Source: Lacipirellulaceae bacterium (GTDB taxonomy: Bacteria; Planctomycetota; Planctomycetia; Pirellulales; Lacipirellulaceae). From it: a DNA stretch of 64,000 nucleotides. This document shows positions 35,892-45,144 of the stretch, in pieces (position 1 is the first letter of the stretch; each line of letters opens with the position of its first letter). A program made the position numbers and the translations under genes. The notes below the pieces were generated by a model. The model had not been told where the DNA came from. It worked only from the letters and a program-made list of their open reading frames with translations, and did no database searches. The stretch lies in assembly GCA_040218535.1 (NCBI GenBank), contig JAVJRG010000012.1, positions 868,001-932,000 on the forward strand, written 5' to 3'.

Positions 35892-37535
35892 TCAATTCCC
35901 TGCGTCCAACGCTCGTAGCTGCTCCATAGCCTGCTCGACCAGCGGCGTCAGTTCCTGATTGTCGCCATACAGCGCTTCGATCCCGCTCAGTAGCCGCCGG
36001 GCGGCCAGTTTGTTGCCCTCTTCGGCTAGCTCCGCGGCTTCGGCAAGTTTCTCCTCAATGAATGCGGCGAGGTCGTTCTGCCCTTCGCGATCACTGGCAA
36101 TGCGCTCCGACGCTTGTTCAGCGAGTTTTGCAAAGGCTCGATCCTCCAATTCCTCACTTTCGCTGAACAGCTTGGTCACCGCCTCGTACTTCTTCCAGGC
36201 GGTTAGCCGGTCGCCGAAATCTTCGTAGCGCATGGCCTCAGAGTAGCGACGTTCAGCTTCGGACCGTTTCGACGCTTTCCTTAGGGCCGGATTCTCAGCT
36301 TTGCGCTGAGCACGGTACATGGCGTACCGAAGATCAAACTCTGAGATCGGCTCCGCGTATTGCGAGTTCGGAAAACGTTCTCGCAGTTCTTTCAAATACT
36401 GAGACTCCGCCTGCCGCCAGTCGTCGGGGTCGTCAGAAGCCATCAATGGTTCTGCCTTGGCGAACAGGGCCTCTTCACTTTCGGGAAGCATCGTCCAGAC
36501 ACCAATGCCAATCAGTGCCGCTAAAGACAAAGCCAGGAACCAAGCTTGTTCGTAAAACGGCGAGTCGTCCTTCTTGCGAGTTTTCCGCCGGGCGATTTTC
36601 TTCAACTCGCTACGGTCTTTGTCCATCGACAGCGCACCTTGCTGGCCCGACATGCCGTGTGCTGCCGCACCAACTCCCGCGGCAACTTTCCGACGCGCGT
36701 TCACAATAGCACGGTGTGCCTCTTCAGCCGTTGCGAAGCGATCCGCACGCTTCACTTCCAGCAGCTTCGCTACCAACGCATCAAGCCACACTGGTGCATT
36801 GAGCACCGTCGCCGAGACGCGCGGCGCGGGTGCGGCTCGGCGAGCTTCGATCAACTCCGCGGGCGAATTGGCAGGCCAAGGATACTCGCCCGTCAGCGAC
36901 CGATAGAGAATCACCCCGAGGGAAAACAAATCGCACGCCGGCAGATCCTTCGAGCTTCGCCCGCGGAACTGCTCGGGGGAGAGGTAGTGAGCCTTGTCCA
37001 TCGGCGAACGCAGCCCCAGCACTTCATCCCGATCCGCCCACGTCGCGTCGAGCCCTGTCAGCTTGAGGCCGACTTCGCCTTCCTCGGTTAGCTGATCCGT
37101 AAGCAGCACGTGCGCGGGAGTCAACCGCCGATGGACCACCTCTTTGCTGTGCAAGTACACGAGCGCCTTGCCGAGGGCTTCGGCGATTTCGACCGCCCCT
37201 TCCCAAGCGAGTTTCCCACGCCGCTGAAGTTGCGCGGCCAGGGACTCGCCTTCGACCAACTCAAGGGCTAAGTAAGGCTGCCCGCCATCAATGGCCCCGC
37301 CATACAGCCGGGCCACATTTGGGTGCTCAAGCTTTTGCAGCCGACGCACGTCCTCCATAAAGTTGTTCCCGCCGAGCGCATCCTGCACGACGCTGGGGTC
37401 GACGAGCTTAATCGCCATCGAACGCTTGAGTTCAAGATGCACCCCGCGCAGGACATTACTGTCCGCCCCGTTTTGATTGTCAACGGGTCCCAACGGCGAT
37501 TCCAGCGCAAAAGGACCAATGCGAGAGCGTTGCAT
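35892..37535 (-). CDS. Membrane-anchored pseudokinase (Ser/Thr kinase fold)
   Basis: A 547-residue protein starting MQRSRIGPFALESPLG. Residues about 5-300 have the protein-kinase fold: Lys in MAIKLV (K43), LEHPNVARLYGG, LALELVEGESLA, YLSPEQF as the APE-like motif and CDLFSLGVILYRSLTGEYPW. The catalytic loop reads HRRLTPAHVLL (135-145) where active kinases have HRD, and the DFG position reads TGLDA with no metal-binding Asp. It should therefore be catalytically dead, a pseudokinase scaffold or sensor. After a charged linker (KKIARRKTRKKDD) comes one membrane segment (AWFLALSLAALIGIGVWTML) and a helical extracytoplasmic part rich in Ala, Glu and Leu. Confidence 0.88.
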   Translation of the reverse strand: MQRSRIGPFALESPLGPVDNQNGADSNVLRGVHLELKRSMAIKLVDPSVVQDALGGNNFMEDVRRLQKLEHPNVARLYGGAIDGGQPYLALELVEGESLAAQLQRRGKLAWEGAVEIAEALGKALVYLHSKEVVHRRLTPAHVLLTDQLTEEGEVGLKLTGLDATWADRDEVLGLRSPMDKAHYLSPEQFRGRSSKDLPACDLFSLGVILYRSLTGEYPWPANSPAELIEARRAAPAPRVSATVLNAPVWLDALVAKLLEVKRADRFATAEEAHRAIVNARRKVAAGVGAAAHGMSGQQGALSMDKDRSELKKIARRKTRKKDDSPFYEQAWFLALSLAALIGIGVWTMLPESEEALFAKAEPLMASDDPDDWRQAESQYLKELRERFPNSQYAEPISEFDLRYAMYRAQRKAENPALRKASKRSEAERRYSEAMRYEDFGDRLTAWKKYEAVTKLFSESEELEDRAFAKLAEQASERIASDREGQNDLAAFIEEKLAEAAELAEEGNKLAARRLLSGIEALYGDNQELTPLVEQAMEQLRALDAGN

Positions 37536-38032
37536 GAGAAGTGTTTCGTGTTGGTGTGGCCCCTCAGTTTTCCATTTTAGTTGGAGATTCAGAAACGACA
37601 AACCTTAGAGACGAGAGGCCAGAGGCGAGGGACGAGCATATTTCTTCAAGACTTACTCGCCCTTCGCCTCTCACCCCTATCCCCTCAAAAAAAGATGGAC
37701 GTCCACCATTCGACCAGTCGCGCGCCGTCCTTGGCTTCGCCCCGTTCGTCGCTTCTCCACAAGCCGCGTTTCGCGAATAGCTACTGAGGGATCCAGCCCA
37801 CACCCCCGGGCAGCGCGGCTGCCGATCCCGCTAAAGATCGGTGCGTGCTGTTTTTAAGCGTGTGCCATCACCCGCTGGCCGTCCGCCGCTGACGCTTGCG
37901 AGAAGTCGCCGTCGAACGAGGGTCTATTTTAAGGATTTGGTGTGCGGATGCAGCAACGATTTTTGGCCGGGTGGGTTTGCTCACTCGAAGTCCCTATGGT
38001 CAATCGTATCTGATGGATTAACTAGGCTGGTG
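37536..38032. other. Intergenic region with one palindrome
   Basis: No gene seen. It contains the upstream region of the pseudokinase gene and the palindrome at 37613-37678; the part from 37700 to 38030 shows no coding signal or structure I can name. Confidence 0.6.
37613..37678. repeat. Palindromic element, AGAGGCGAGGG family
   Basis: Arms 37613-37636 (GAGAGGCCAGAGGCGAGGGA) and 37656-37678 (CTCGCCCTTCGCCTCTCACC) are inverted copies with some mismatches. Intergenic. Confidence 0.75.
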
Positions 38033-38800
38033 CTACTCTATCTCCACCCCACCCAGCACCGTATCCAAATGCGACGTGATCGCCGCCGCCCAGCGGATGT
38101 AGCCGTTGCGGTTGAGGTGGAGCTTGTCGCCTAAAAACAGCTCCGCCCGTGCGTGGCCTTCAGCGTTGAGGTAAATGCTTTCGGTGCCGATGAAGTGTGT
38201 GTTCTTCTGTTGCTGGCAGAACTTGCGCACCAGGAAGTTCCCTTCGCGGATCTTGGACCATGCTTTCTGTCGTGATTCGGTCGGCGTCACGGCGACATAG
38301 AAAATCGCCGCTTCGGGTTGATGCTTTCGCGCGATCGCGTGGACACCGGCGAACAACTGCACGACTTCCTCCGGCGTGCGGTCGTCAGCGCGACCGACAA
38401 TGTCGTTCCCAACAAAGAACACCACCGCGCGAAACTTGTGCGGCGTGATCAGTCGCTCAGCAAACACCGCAACGTCAGTCCAACGAGCTCCACCGTAGCC
38501 GCGTTGGATCGGGTGATAGGGCGACATATCCGCAGCGATGTCTTTCCACAGCCGAATGCTGGAACTTCCGATGAACAGAATCGCATCGTCAGGATGCTTC
38601 TCGACTTTGTCTTTCGCTTCGAGAGCGGCGATGGCCTCCGACCACTTTTCGAGTGCCGGCTTGCGAAACGGTTCGAGATCGAACGGCCTAACGGCAGTTG
38701 CTGATTCTTTGGCGACGAGGACGGTCGACGACGTCGCCAATACACAGAGTAGTAAGCTGGCTGAGAGGGTTGATCGCAGTTGCTTGAAATTTTCGAACAT
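38033..38800 (-). CDS. SGNH/GDSL-type hydrolase, secreted
   Basis: A 255-residue secreted hydrolase with signal peptide (LSASLLLCVLATSSTVLVA). Block I: LFIGSSSIRLW with the nucleophile Ser; block II Gly in QRGYGGARW; block III: VFFVGNDIVG; block V: GDKLHLNRNGY with the catalytic His. This set is typical of GDSL/SGNH esterases, including carbohydrate acetylesterases. Substrate unknown; polysaccharide deacetylation would suit the glycosidases in the window. Confidence 0.9.
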   Translation of the reverse strand: MFENFKQLRSTLSASLLLCVLATSSTVLVAKESATAVRPFDLEPFRKPALEKWSEAIAALEAKDKVEKHPDDAILFIGSSSIRLWKDIAADMSPYHPIQRGYGGARWTDVAVFAERLITPHKFRAVVFFVGNDIVGRADDRTPEEVVQLFAGVHAIARKHQPEAAIFYVAVTPTESRQKAWSKIREGNFLVRKFCQQQKNTHFIGTESIYLNAEGHARAELFLGDKLHLNRNGYIRWAAAITSHLDTVLGGVEIE

Positions 38801-38811
38801 CGAAGGATTCT

Positions 38812-38834
38812 CCGGCGACTCGTAGAGTCGCGGC
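38812..38834. repeat. Single repeat arm, CCGGCGACTCGTAGAGTCGC
   Basis: One arm of the 26991/11099-type elements, a self-hairpin CGACTCGTAGAGTCG, 12 bp upstream of the SGNH start codon. No inverted partner was found nearby. Confidence 0.65.
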
Positions 38835-38876
38835 TGGTTGACATTACGAAATGAAAAGGCGGACTCTTCCTGACCA

Positions 38877-39680
38877 CTAAGTCTGACACTTCGTACAAAA
38901 ATAAATCTTTCGCGAACCGACCATCGCTGTGTCGATCATCGTATCACATTTGCCGCACCAGTCATGCTTGTAGACGAGTAATCGCTCTTCGCGATTCATT
39001 TTGCTGGGCGTCTTACCGATGTCTTTGGGGTCGGCGATGATGATCTTGTTGTACTTCACGCCGGTCTTGAGCAAGTCGACTAACAGTTTCCACATCTGGT
39101 CGAACTCGTCACGCGAAACTTCTTTGCCGGGACGTTCTGGGTGAATGCCAAGCAAGTGGAGAACTTCAGCACGGTAAACGTTCCCCACGCCAGCGATCAC
39201 CGCTTGGTCGAGGATCAGTGCGCCGATCGCTTTGCGACTCTTCGTGATCTTTTCCCACGCAGCTTCCGGTTCCGCATCTTTGCGCAAAGGGTCGGGGCCA
39301 AGGCGGGCGAGGATGGCATCGACGGCTTCCGGCTCCAGCAACTCGCAGCGTGTGGGGCCGCGGAGGTCGAACATCTTCTTCTCGCCGATCATCCGCACCC
39401 GCACAGCACCCACGGGCTCGGGGGCGGGTAACTTATGCGTACGGAACTTCCCGTACAGACCCAAATGAATATGCAGCGTCGCCGCGGGCTTTTTGCCTGA
39501 CTTCTTCCAACGATAGAACAAGTGCTTGCCGTAGGCTTCGATTGAGTCGAGCTTGCGACCGCTCAGTTCTTTCGCACCGTCAGCGAATCGCCCCTGCGGC
39601 GAACTGACTTTGAGTTTCTGCCCCACATAATCACGGGTATGATCACGTGCGAGCCGGTGGATGGTGTGGCCTTCAGGCAT
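38877..39680 (-). CDS. Fpg/Nei family DNA glycosylase (endonuclease VIII-like)
   Basis: A 267-residue bifunctional DNA glycosylase/AP lyase removing oxidised bases. The start must be MPEGHTIHRLA at 39680, because Pro2 (the Schiff-base nucleophile) and Glu3 are catalytic after Met removal. The N-terminal PEGHTIHR is nearer to Nei than to Fpg. Helix-two-turn-helix is near GNVYRAEVLHLLGIHP; the C-terminal zinc finger is WCGKCDT...YFCTKCQT with four Cys. Complete, with the usual length. The 5' leader contains a palindrome. Confidence 0.93.
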   Translation of the reverse strand: MPEGHTIHRLARDHTRDYVGQKLKVSSPQGRFADGAKELSGRKLDSIEAYGKHLFYRWKKSGKKPAATLHIHLGLYGKFRTHKLPAPEPVGAVRVRMIGEKKMFDLRGPTRCELLEPEAVDAILARLGPDPLRKDAEPEAAWEKITKSRKAIGALILDQAVIAGVGNVYRAEVLHLLGIHPERPGKEVSRDEFDQMWKLLVDLLKTGVKYNKIIIADPKDIGKTPSKMNREERLLVYKHDWCGKCDTMIDTAMVGSRKIYFCTKCQT

Positions 39681-39761
39681 GGAAAGACTTTCTGCAAGCT
39701 GGTTGTGGATGATCACGTTACCGCAGAAGCCATCGGTTACCAACCGTTCGGCTATAGCTGT

Positions 39762-39879
39762 TTTCGGAACCACGAATCGAACGAATCACACGAATATGAG
39801 AAAGCAGCTAAACTAAAGCCTTAGCAGTCGAAACACTATTCATCATTCGTGAAGATTCGTGTCATTCGTGGTTCCGAAA
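39762..39879. repeat. Palindromic element, CACGAAT family
   Basis: Arms 39762-39799 (TTTCGGAACCACGAATCGAA) and 39843-39879 (inverted, ending GTTCCGAAA) agree over most of 37 bases, with a 43-bp loop. It lies between divergent genes and ends at the ATG of the next gene. Same family as 6740-6817. Confidence 0.9.
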
Positions 39880-40469
39880 TGACCTACACCTTCCGCCCCA
39901 ATCTGTTCGTCAAGCAACGCACCGTGCGGCTCACGGATCGCGGGATCGAGCAGCTTGCCCCTGACGGTTCCGTCAAGCGGACGATCCCCTACCGCGAAGT
40001 CCAATCGATCAGCGAAGTGATCGGCGGGCTGGGACACGATCCCCAGAGCGGTGCCTTCGTGCAGCAGTACGTCACGATTAAAGGTTGCGGCTCATTGACC
40101 ATCAAAGGCTTTAGCTACCTCGGGGCACATAGCAAAACGAGCATCAAGGCAACCAACAACGCCGACGAGTACGAGCCGCTCGTCAGGCGGCTAAAGGAGC
40201 GTCTCGTCGCCAACAACCCCAACGTGCAACTGATCGAAGGGCATCTGTTTGCCAGTCTCATGGCCTGGTTCGTCTTTCTACTCTGCTTGGTCGGCCTGCC
40301 GTTGCTTGCCATCTCCGGATTGTTCTACGGAAAAGGAACCTTCTGGGAACGAGCCGGCGTCGCGCTGATCGTTCTCGTGATGGCCGGACTCTTAGGCCTG
40401 CCTTGTCGAAGCCTCGCGACGCACTACTGGCCGAAGAAGCGACGGTTGGCGGAGACATTGGAGGGGTGA
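39879..40469 (+). CDS. Two-pass membrane protein with PH-like N-terminal domain
   Basis: A 196-residue protein. I start at MTYTFRPNLFVKQRTVRLTD; an in-frame ATG ten codons earlier would translate the repeat arm (KIRVIRGSE). The N-terminal about 110 residues look like a beta-rich PH-like domain (GIEQLAPDGSVKRTIPYREV, YVTIKGCGSLTIKGF). Two membrane segments follow (MAWFVFLLCLVGLPLLAISG and AGVALIVLVMAGLLGLPC). No family name recognised. Confidence 0.7.
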   Translation: MTYTFRPNLFVKQRTVRLTDRGIEQLAPDGSVKRTIPYREVQSISEVIGGLGHDPQSGAFVQQYVTIKGCGSLTIKGFSYLGAHSKTSIKATNNADEYEPLVRRLKERLVANNPNVQLIEGHLFASLMAWFVFLLCLVGLPLLAISGLFYGKGTFWERAGVALIVLVMAGLLGLPCRSLATHYWPKKRRLAETLEG

Positions 40470-40800
40470 GTGATTAGGGTGAGAACTTTCAATCTTGCGC
40501 GAACCCAGAAATCCCATTTCTGATCGAAGTGTTTACGCCGAAGGCGTTAAATAACATAGCCTAGGGTTAGCCGACAGCGAGCCCCAGCGAGCAGGCGGCT
40601 TACCCTAGGTTTGGAGTTTGTCTATAGAGTCGACCGAGCAAAGAGCGCTGCCTTTGCGAAAACTGAGGTCGAGGTCGAAAGAGGAACGGTATCCTCAGTA
40701 GAGAATCGATAGGTTGCTATGATTCTTATTGTGTAGTGTAAAAAAGATTCGATATGCGATGAATTTTTGAAATTGAAATGTGACGTTCAGTTATGGAGTG
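40470..40800. other. Intergenic region with one palindrome
   Basis: No gene seen. It contains the short palindrome at 40559-40610. The A/T-rich right part (40700-40800) lies just downstream of the broken TIR gene. Confidence 0.6.
40559..40610. repeat. Palindromic element, CCTAGGGTTAGCCG family
   Basis: Arms GCCTAGGGTTAGCCG (40559-40573) and CGGCTTACCCTAGGT (40596-40610) are inverted copies around a GC-rich loop. Confidence 0.75.
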
Positions 40801-41649
40801 TCATGTCGCGAGAACATCTGCAATTTGAGAAGCGATCTCATCCAGCGTCGATATGGCAGTATTCAGCGCGAGCTTGTCGGCTAGCGAAGGGCTATATCCG
40901 ATGACCTCTGCCTTAGTGACTTTGTGCCAAACCGGAAGGATGACTTTACTGCCTCCCATTTCCTTTTGAACTAATCCATCAAGCTCGTACTGCGGCCAGT
41001 TTTTTGCGAAGAATGCAGGAGACAAAACAACTATTCCGAAACGAGACTTTGAGAGGCCCTGGTCAATTGATCTACGGAGGCTATCGCCAATACGTAATTG
41101 GAATTCGTCATACCATACGTCAAACTCCTTCTCGCGTAAAAGTTTTGCGAGAGGACGTACGATTACATCCTTGTCTTCACTGGCGTGCGAGATGAATACA
41201 TCATGATCAGCTTGCGAATTGACGGTCGCGGTTTGATCAGACTTACCTAGTTGCAAGGCCGCCAAGTTTTCAAGCTGACGACGTTGTGCAGCAGCGAAAG
41301 CATCTTGAGCCCGCCGTATCTTCTTGAGCGAAGACTCCTGCTCTCGTTGCTGTTCCTTGAATAGATCTTGCTGTAAAGAGTGCAGTCGTTGAGTCTTATC
41401 AGCGATTCTTTTCGTTGCATCGGCTTTGGCACTTTGAATGCGTACAATATCATCTTGAAGGCGCTCGATCTCTCGAGACTTTGATTGTAAGCTCGAAGCA
41501 CTCGTGTTCTTTGTGATGCTTCACTGGACGCTAGCGATGCGCGAAGTTTTTGCTGCTTCTTCTTTTGTTTTGTCGGTAAGTTTGCGTTGTGCGGATTGAA
41601 TATCTCGCTGAACGCTGGTGATCGAAGACTGGATAGAGCTAATTGACAT
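40801..41649 (-). pseudogene. Coiled-coil TIR-domain gene with an in-frame stop
   Basis: Reading from ATG 41649 the frame gives MSISSIQSSITSVQRDIQSA and a coiled coil up to SRIASVQ, then a TGA at 41521-41523, and continues in the same frame with SITKNTSASSLQSKSREIER, more coiled coil (QQDLFKEQQREQESSLKKI) and a full TIR domain: HDVFISHASEDKDVIVRPLA, WYDEFQLRIGDSLRRSIDQG, GIVVLSPAFFAKNWPQYELD. Related TIR proteins, as I recall them, run through this point with an Arg codon, so CGA to TGA is the simplest cause. Total length would be 281 residues. Such TIR proteins resemble NAD-cleaving defence effectors. A TTG at 41265 could still start the TIR domain alone. Confidence 0.82.
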
Positions 41650-42147
41650 TGGAAGGATATTCACGAACCGAAAACAATGCCGCGATGTTATCAATGATGT
41701 GGAAATCGCGTATTCGCATAAGCTAATGGGCAAGGTGATGAGTCGAGTATAGCAAAGTCACGGTTTGTTGAATGTTTAGTTTGTCATCGTTCTTAATCGC
41801 ATCTAGCAGTCCCTGGCCAAACTCCACTCCAGCACCTCACGCTCGCGTCTGGTAAAATACGTTCACAACGCCCTCCGAACAATCCCGACGAGCGTCGCAT
41901 CCTCGTCGCGAAGTTTTGCCATACCCTTCAACTTCTGCTAAGCAGAAGTGTGCTTCGCAAGGCTTTGTAGAATCGCTTTAAGCCCTTGCTAGGATTGTGT
42001 TTGCTGGTGGCCCTGGCCCCTCGGGCGAGCCGACTTTTGCTCGAAAAAAGTGATTTAGCAAAAGTGCAAAACTCCCAGGCGGTGACGTTTCTAGGGTGTT
42101 CACCCAGGTCGATTTTTCACAATCACAAACTCACATCACAGGTTTTT
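41650..42147. other. Intergenic region upstream of the GH29 gene
   Basis: No convincing gene. A short perfect hairpin ACTTCTGCTAAGCAGAAGT is at 41931-41949. The GH29 frame is open from 41986 but the signal peptide starts only at 42148. Confidence 0.5.
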
Positions 42148-43701
42148 ATGTCCGTACATCGCACATGGATTTCGTTGTCATTACTATTGTCCTTCGCGGT
42201 TCCCGGATCGTTCGCACAAGAGGCCGTGGTTGCTTCAGCACCCCGGAGTGACGCTTACGAGGCCAGCTTTGAGTCGCTCGCTAAGCACAAGGCGGCGCCC
42301 GAGTGGTTTCGGGATGCGAAGCTGGGGATCTATTTTCACTGGGGCGTGTACTCCGTCCCCGCGCATCAGAATGAGTGGTACCCGCGGTGGATGCACTTTC
42401 CGGGGCATCACGTTCAGAAATATCATCTGAAAACCTATGGGCCGCCAAATGAATTCGGTTATCACGACTTCGTGCCGCAGTTCAAGGCGGAGAATTTTGA
42501 CGCGACGGAGTGGGCTGAGCTGTTCCAGCAGGCGGGGGCGAAGTTTGCTGGGCCGGTGGCTGAGCATCACGATGGCTTTGCGATGTGGGATAGCGACGCC
42601 ACCATCTGGAACGCCGCCGACATGGGACCCAAGCGAGACATCACCGGCGAGTTGGAAAAGGAAATCCGCGCACGTGGGATGAAATTCATCGCCACGTTTC
42701 ACCACTCGCGGAACTTGCAGCGGTACGCCGACAATCCCGGCGAGAAGGATCGCAAGGACATCGAGGCGAGACAACGCTGGTTCGACAGTCACTTTCCAAA
42801 CATCCCGGACACGCCGCCGACTTCCGAAGACCCACGGCTACGACAACTCTACGGCAACATGCCTGAGGACGTTTGGCTGGAAATGATGTGGCTGGCGAAG
42901 CTCAAGGAGGTGATCGACCAATACGAGCCCGACATGATCTGGTTCGACGCGTGGCTCCGGGCGATTCCGCAGGAGTACCAGGAGAAATTTGCGGCATACT
43001 ATCTCAACCGTGCGAAGGAGCAAGGCCGCGATGTGATGATCGTCCGTAAGAACGACGACTTGCCTCTGGAGTACTCGGTCAACGATTTCGAAAAAGGCCG
43101 CATGGCGACCCTCGCGAAAGACCCTTGGCTGACGGACGACACGATCAGCAAAGGAAGCTGGTGCTACACGAAGGGCCTCGCCATCAAGAGCCTGCCCGAC
43201 GTGCTGCACGTGTTCATCGACATCGTCAGTAAGAATGGTTGCCTGCTGCTGAACATTTCACCCAAGGCGGACGGAACCATTCCGGAGAACCAGCGCGAGG
43301 TATTACTCGGTTTAGGAAAGTGGCTCGACCAAAACGGCGAAGCGATTTACGGCACGCGTCCATTCGTAACGTTTGGCGAAGGCCCAACGCGGATTGAAAA
43401 GGGAGGCCACTTCCTCAAGCAAACCAAGTACACGCCGCAAGACATTCGTTACACGCTAAATGGAAAGGGCACGGGCACGTTCTATGCGATCCAACTCGGC
43501 CTGCCGAAGCCGGGTGAAGAGGTACTGCTGCGAAAAGTACCGCAGTACATCGTGCCAATGGATTATCAGGTAAAGAAGGTGACACTCCTGGGCAGCGATG
43601 CGGAGGTGCCATGGGAAAGTGGAAACGAGGGATTGTCGATCACGGTGCCGGAGAAACTGCCGAACGAGGTCGCACTCGTCTGGCGGATCGGGGTCGAGTG
43701 A
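42148..43701 (+). CDS. Alpha-L-fucosidase, glycoside hydrolase family 29
   Basis: A 517-residue secreted GH29 retaining fucosidase. ATG at 42148 gives a signal peptide (WISLSLLLSFAVPGSFAQ). The catalytic barrel shows WFRDAKLGIYFHWGVYSVPA, AKFAGPVAEHHDGFAMWDS, GMKFIATFHHSRNLQRY and DMIWFDAWLR, where the Asp after WF is the expected nucleophile; then GSWCYTKG and NGCLLLNISPKADGTIP. A C-terminal beta domain follows. With the GH95 enzyme and the GH16 enzyme it suggests use of fucose-containing or sulfated algal polysaccharides. Confidence 0.95.
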   Translation: MSVHRTWISLSLLLSFAVPGSFAQEAVVASAPRSDAYEASFESLAKHKAAPEWFRDAKLGIYFHWGVYSVPAHQNEWYPRWMHFPGHHVQKYHLKTYGPPNEFGYHDFVPQFKAENFDATEWAELFQQAGAKFAGPVAEHHDGFAMWDSDATIWNAADMGPKRDITGELEKEIRARGMKFIATFHHSRNLQRYADNPGEKDRKDIEARQRWFDSHFPNIPDTPPTSEDPRLRQLYGNMPEDVWLEMMWLAKLKEVIDQYEPDMIWFDAWLRAIPQEYQEKFAAYYLNRAKEQGRDVMIVRKNDDLPLEYSVNDFEKGRMATLAKDPWLTDDTISKGSWCYTKGLAIKSLPDVLHVFIDIVSKNGCLLLNISPKADGTIPENQREVLLGLGKWLDQNGEAIYGTRPFVTFGEGPTRIEKGGHFLKQTKYTPQDIRYTLNGKGTGTFYAIQLGLPKPGEEVLLRKVPQYIVPMDYQVKKVTLLGSDAEVPWESGNEGLSITVPEKLPNEVALVWRIGVE

Positions 43702-43977
43702 AGAGAGTTTCGACCTAGAGAAGCAGGAGAAAACAGCACCTGGGTGACATTTTTTAGGCATCCCATAGCCGGGGAGCCGCGTAATCGAAGCTGGGGCGCG
43801 GAGTCACTCGGAGATTCTTGGCATTCTTGTAAGTTAATCGTTCAGACCGATTGACAGTTAGTATACAATATGCAAAAATGCCTGTATCGGAACAAGGTAT
43901 GCGCGTTTCTTGCGCTGCCTAAAGGTCGAGATAACTTTTCCAGAATCTATTCCTCCCAATTTCAGGTGGACAATTCC

Positions 43978-45027
43978 ATGCTTATGAGAAGAAGCGTCAG
44001 TCGTGTTGAATCGCATCGCGTACGTGAGGGTTTTACTCTCGTTGAACTGCTCGTCGTGATCGCCATCATCGGCGTGCTCGTTGGGCTGCTCTTACCAGCG
44101 GTACAGGCAGCACGTGAGGCGGCGAGGCGGAACCAATGTCTCAACAATATGAAGCAGATCGGGCTGGCAACGATCAATTACGAAAACTCCAATGAAGAAC
44201 TACCAGCCGGAGCTATCTTCTACACTCCACGGGAAGATCCAGAATTCAAATGTACGGCAGGGCTATTAGCTAAGATCTTGCCCTATGCAGAAAGCAACGC
44301 ACTGCACGATTTGATCGACTTTGATAATTTTCAAGATGGAGTCAGTGGATGTGGAGGCACGCATGGAACTGGTAATCTCCAGCTTCCCGACGGTACTTAT
44401 CTAGCGAGTTTCGAGGTGCCGATGTACAGCTGCCCTAGTGATACTTCCGAAAGACTTTACACCGGCGGTGATGGAATTCCGCGTGCGAAAACCAGCTATG
44501 TCGGTTCTGTTGGTTCTGTGCAGTATAACGCAAATGGCGGAGCCTCATGCCCTGAGGTAAACGGCTTTAATGAGTTTTCCCGCCCCTTTGGCGATCCCTC
44601 TGGAGCTTTCAAGCAATCGTACAGCTACACGGACCCAACAGTTTATCCTGGAGCCTTTACACGTCATGGTGTGGCCACAAGGTTGGTGGAAGTCACTGAT
44701 GGTCTTTCGAACACTATTTTCTTCGGCGAAGTACGTCGAGACTGCTCTACCCACGTAAGAAGTGGATGGTTACATCCGAATAACGGTAGCGGACTTTGCG
44801 GAACTTCGATTCCATTGAACTACGATAGTTGTCAGCCGGAGTCGACTAATGGCTGCCAACAGCCAAAGAACTGGAATACCTCATTCGGATTCAAGTCGAA
44901 TCACCCGGGTGGTGTTGTTTGCGGATTTGGTGACGGCAGTATTCACTTTGTCAGCGAGAACATCGACCACTGGACTCTCCAATTCCTTGGAGACAAAGCA
45001 GACGGCCAGGTTGTTGGTACTTTCTAA
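43978..45027 (+). CDS. DUF1559 domain protein with pilin-like N-terminus
   Basis: A 349-residue planctomycete DUF1559 protein. The N-terminus is a type IV pilin-like methylation motif: [20 protein letters not shown] followed by [20 protein letters not shown]. The start is ATG 43978 or 43984; upstream in-frame codons are not signal-like. The body contains NNMKQIGLATINYENSNEEL, TDGLSNTIFFGEV, and ends with HPGGVVCGFGDGSIHFVSE, the family ending. Probably a pseudopilin-like surface subunit of unknown role. It precedes two regulatory-domain lipoproteins and a second DUF1559 gene. Confidence 0.93.
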   Translation: MLMRRSVSRVESHRVREGFTLVELLVVIAIIGVLVGLLLPAVQAAREAARRNQCLNNMKQIGLATINYENSNEELPAGAIFYTPREDPEFKCTAGLLAKILPYAESNALHDLIDFDNFQDGVSGCGGTHGTGNLQLPDGTYLASFEVPMYSCPSDTSERLYTGGDGIPRAKTSYVGSVGSVQYNANGGASCPEVNGFNEFSRPFGDPSGAFKQSYSYTDPTVYPGAFTRHGVATRLVEVTDGLSNTIFFGEVRRDCSTHVRSGWLHPNNGSGLCGTSIPLNYDSCQPESTNGCQQPKNWNTSFGFKSNHPGGVVCGFGDGSIHFVSENIDHWTLQFLGDKADGQVVGTF

Positions 45028-45144
45028 ACCGACAATCTTCGGGATTGCAGGTTGAATTATTCTTTGGTTGAACCGCGGTGCATTAGCCAAGATGCCCCGC
45101 GGTTTCATTCAATTGGAAATAGAAATACTGAAGGGAAATAGGGC

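Noticed and set aside
41521-41523. TGA in the TIR gene as a selenocysteine codon
   Set aside because: Relatives have Arg rather than Cys at this place by my recollection, there is no catalytic site in the coiled coil, and I see no SECIS-like hairpin directly after it.
43850-43869. TTGACA followed by TATACAAT as a sigma-70 promoter for the first DUF1559 gene
   Set aside because: The two boxes are only about 5-8 bp apart, far from the usual 16-18.
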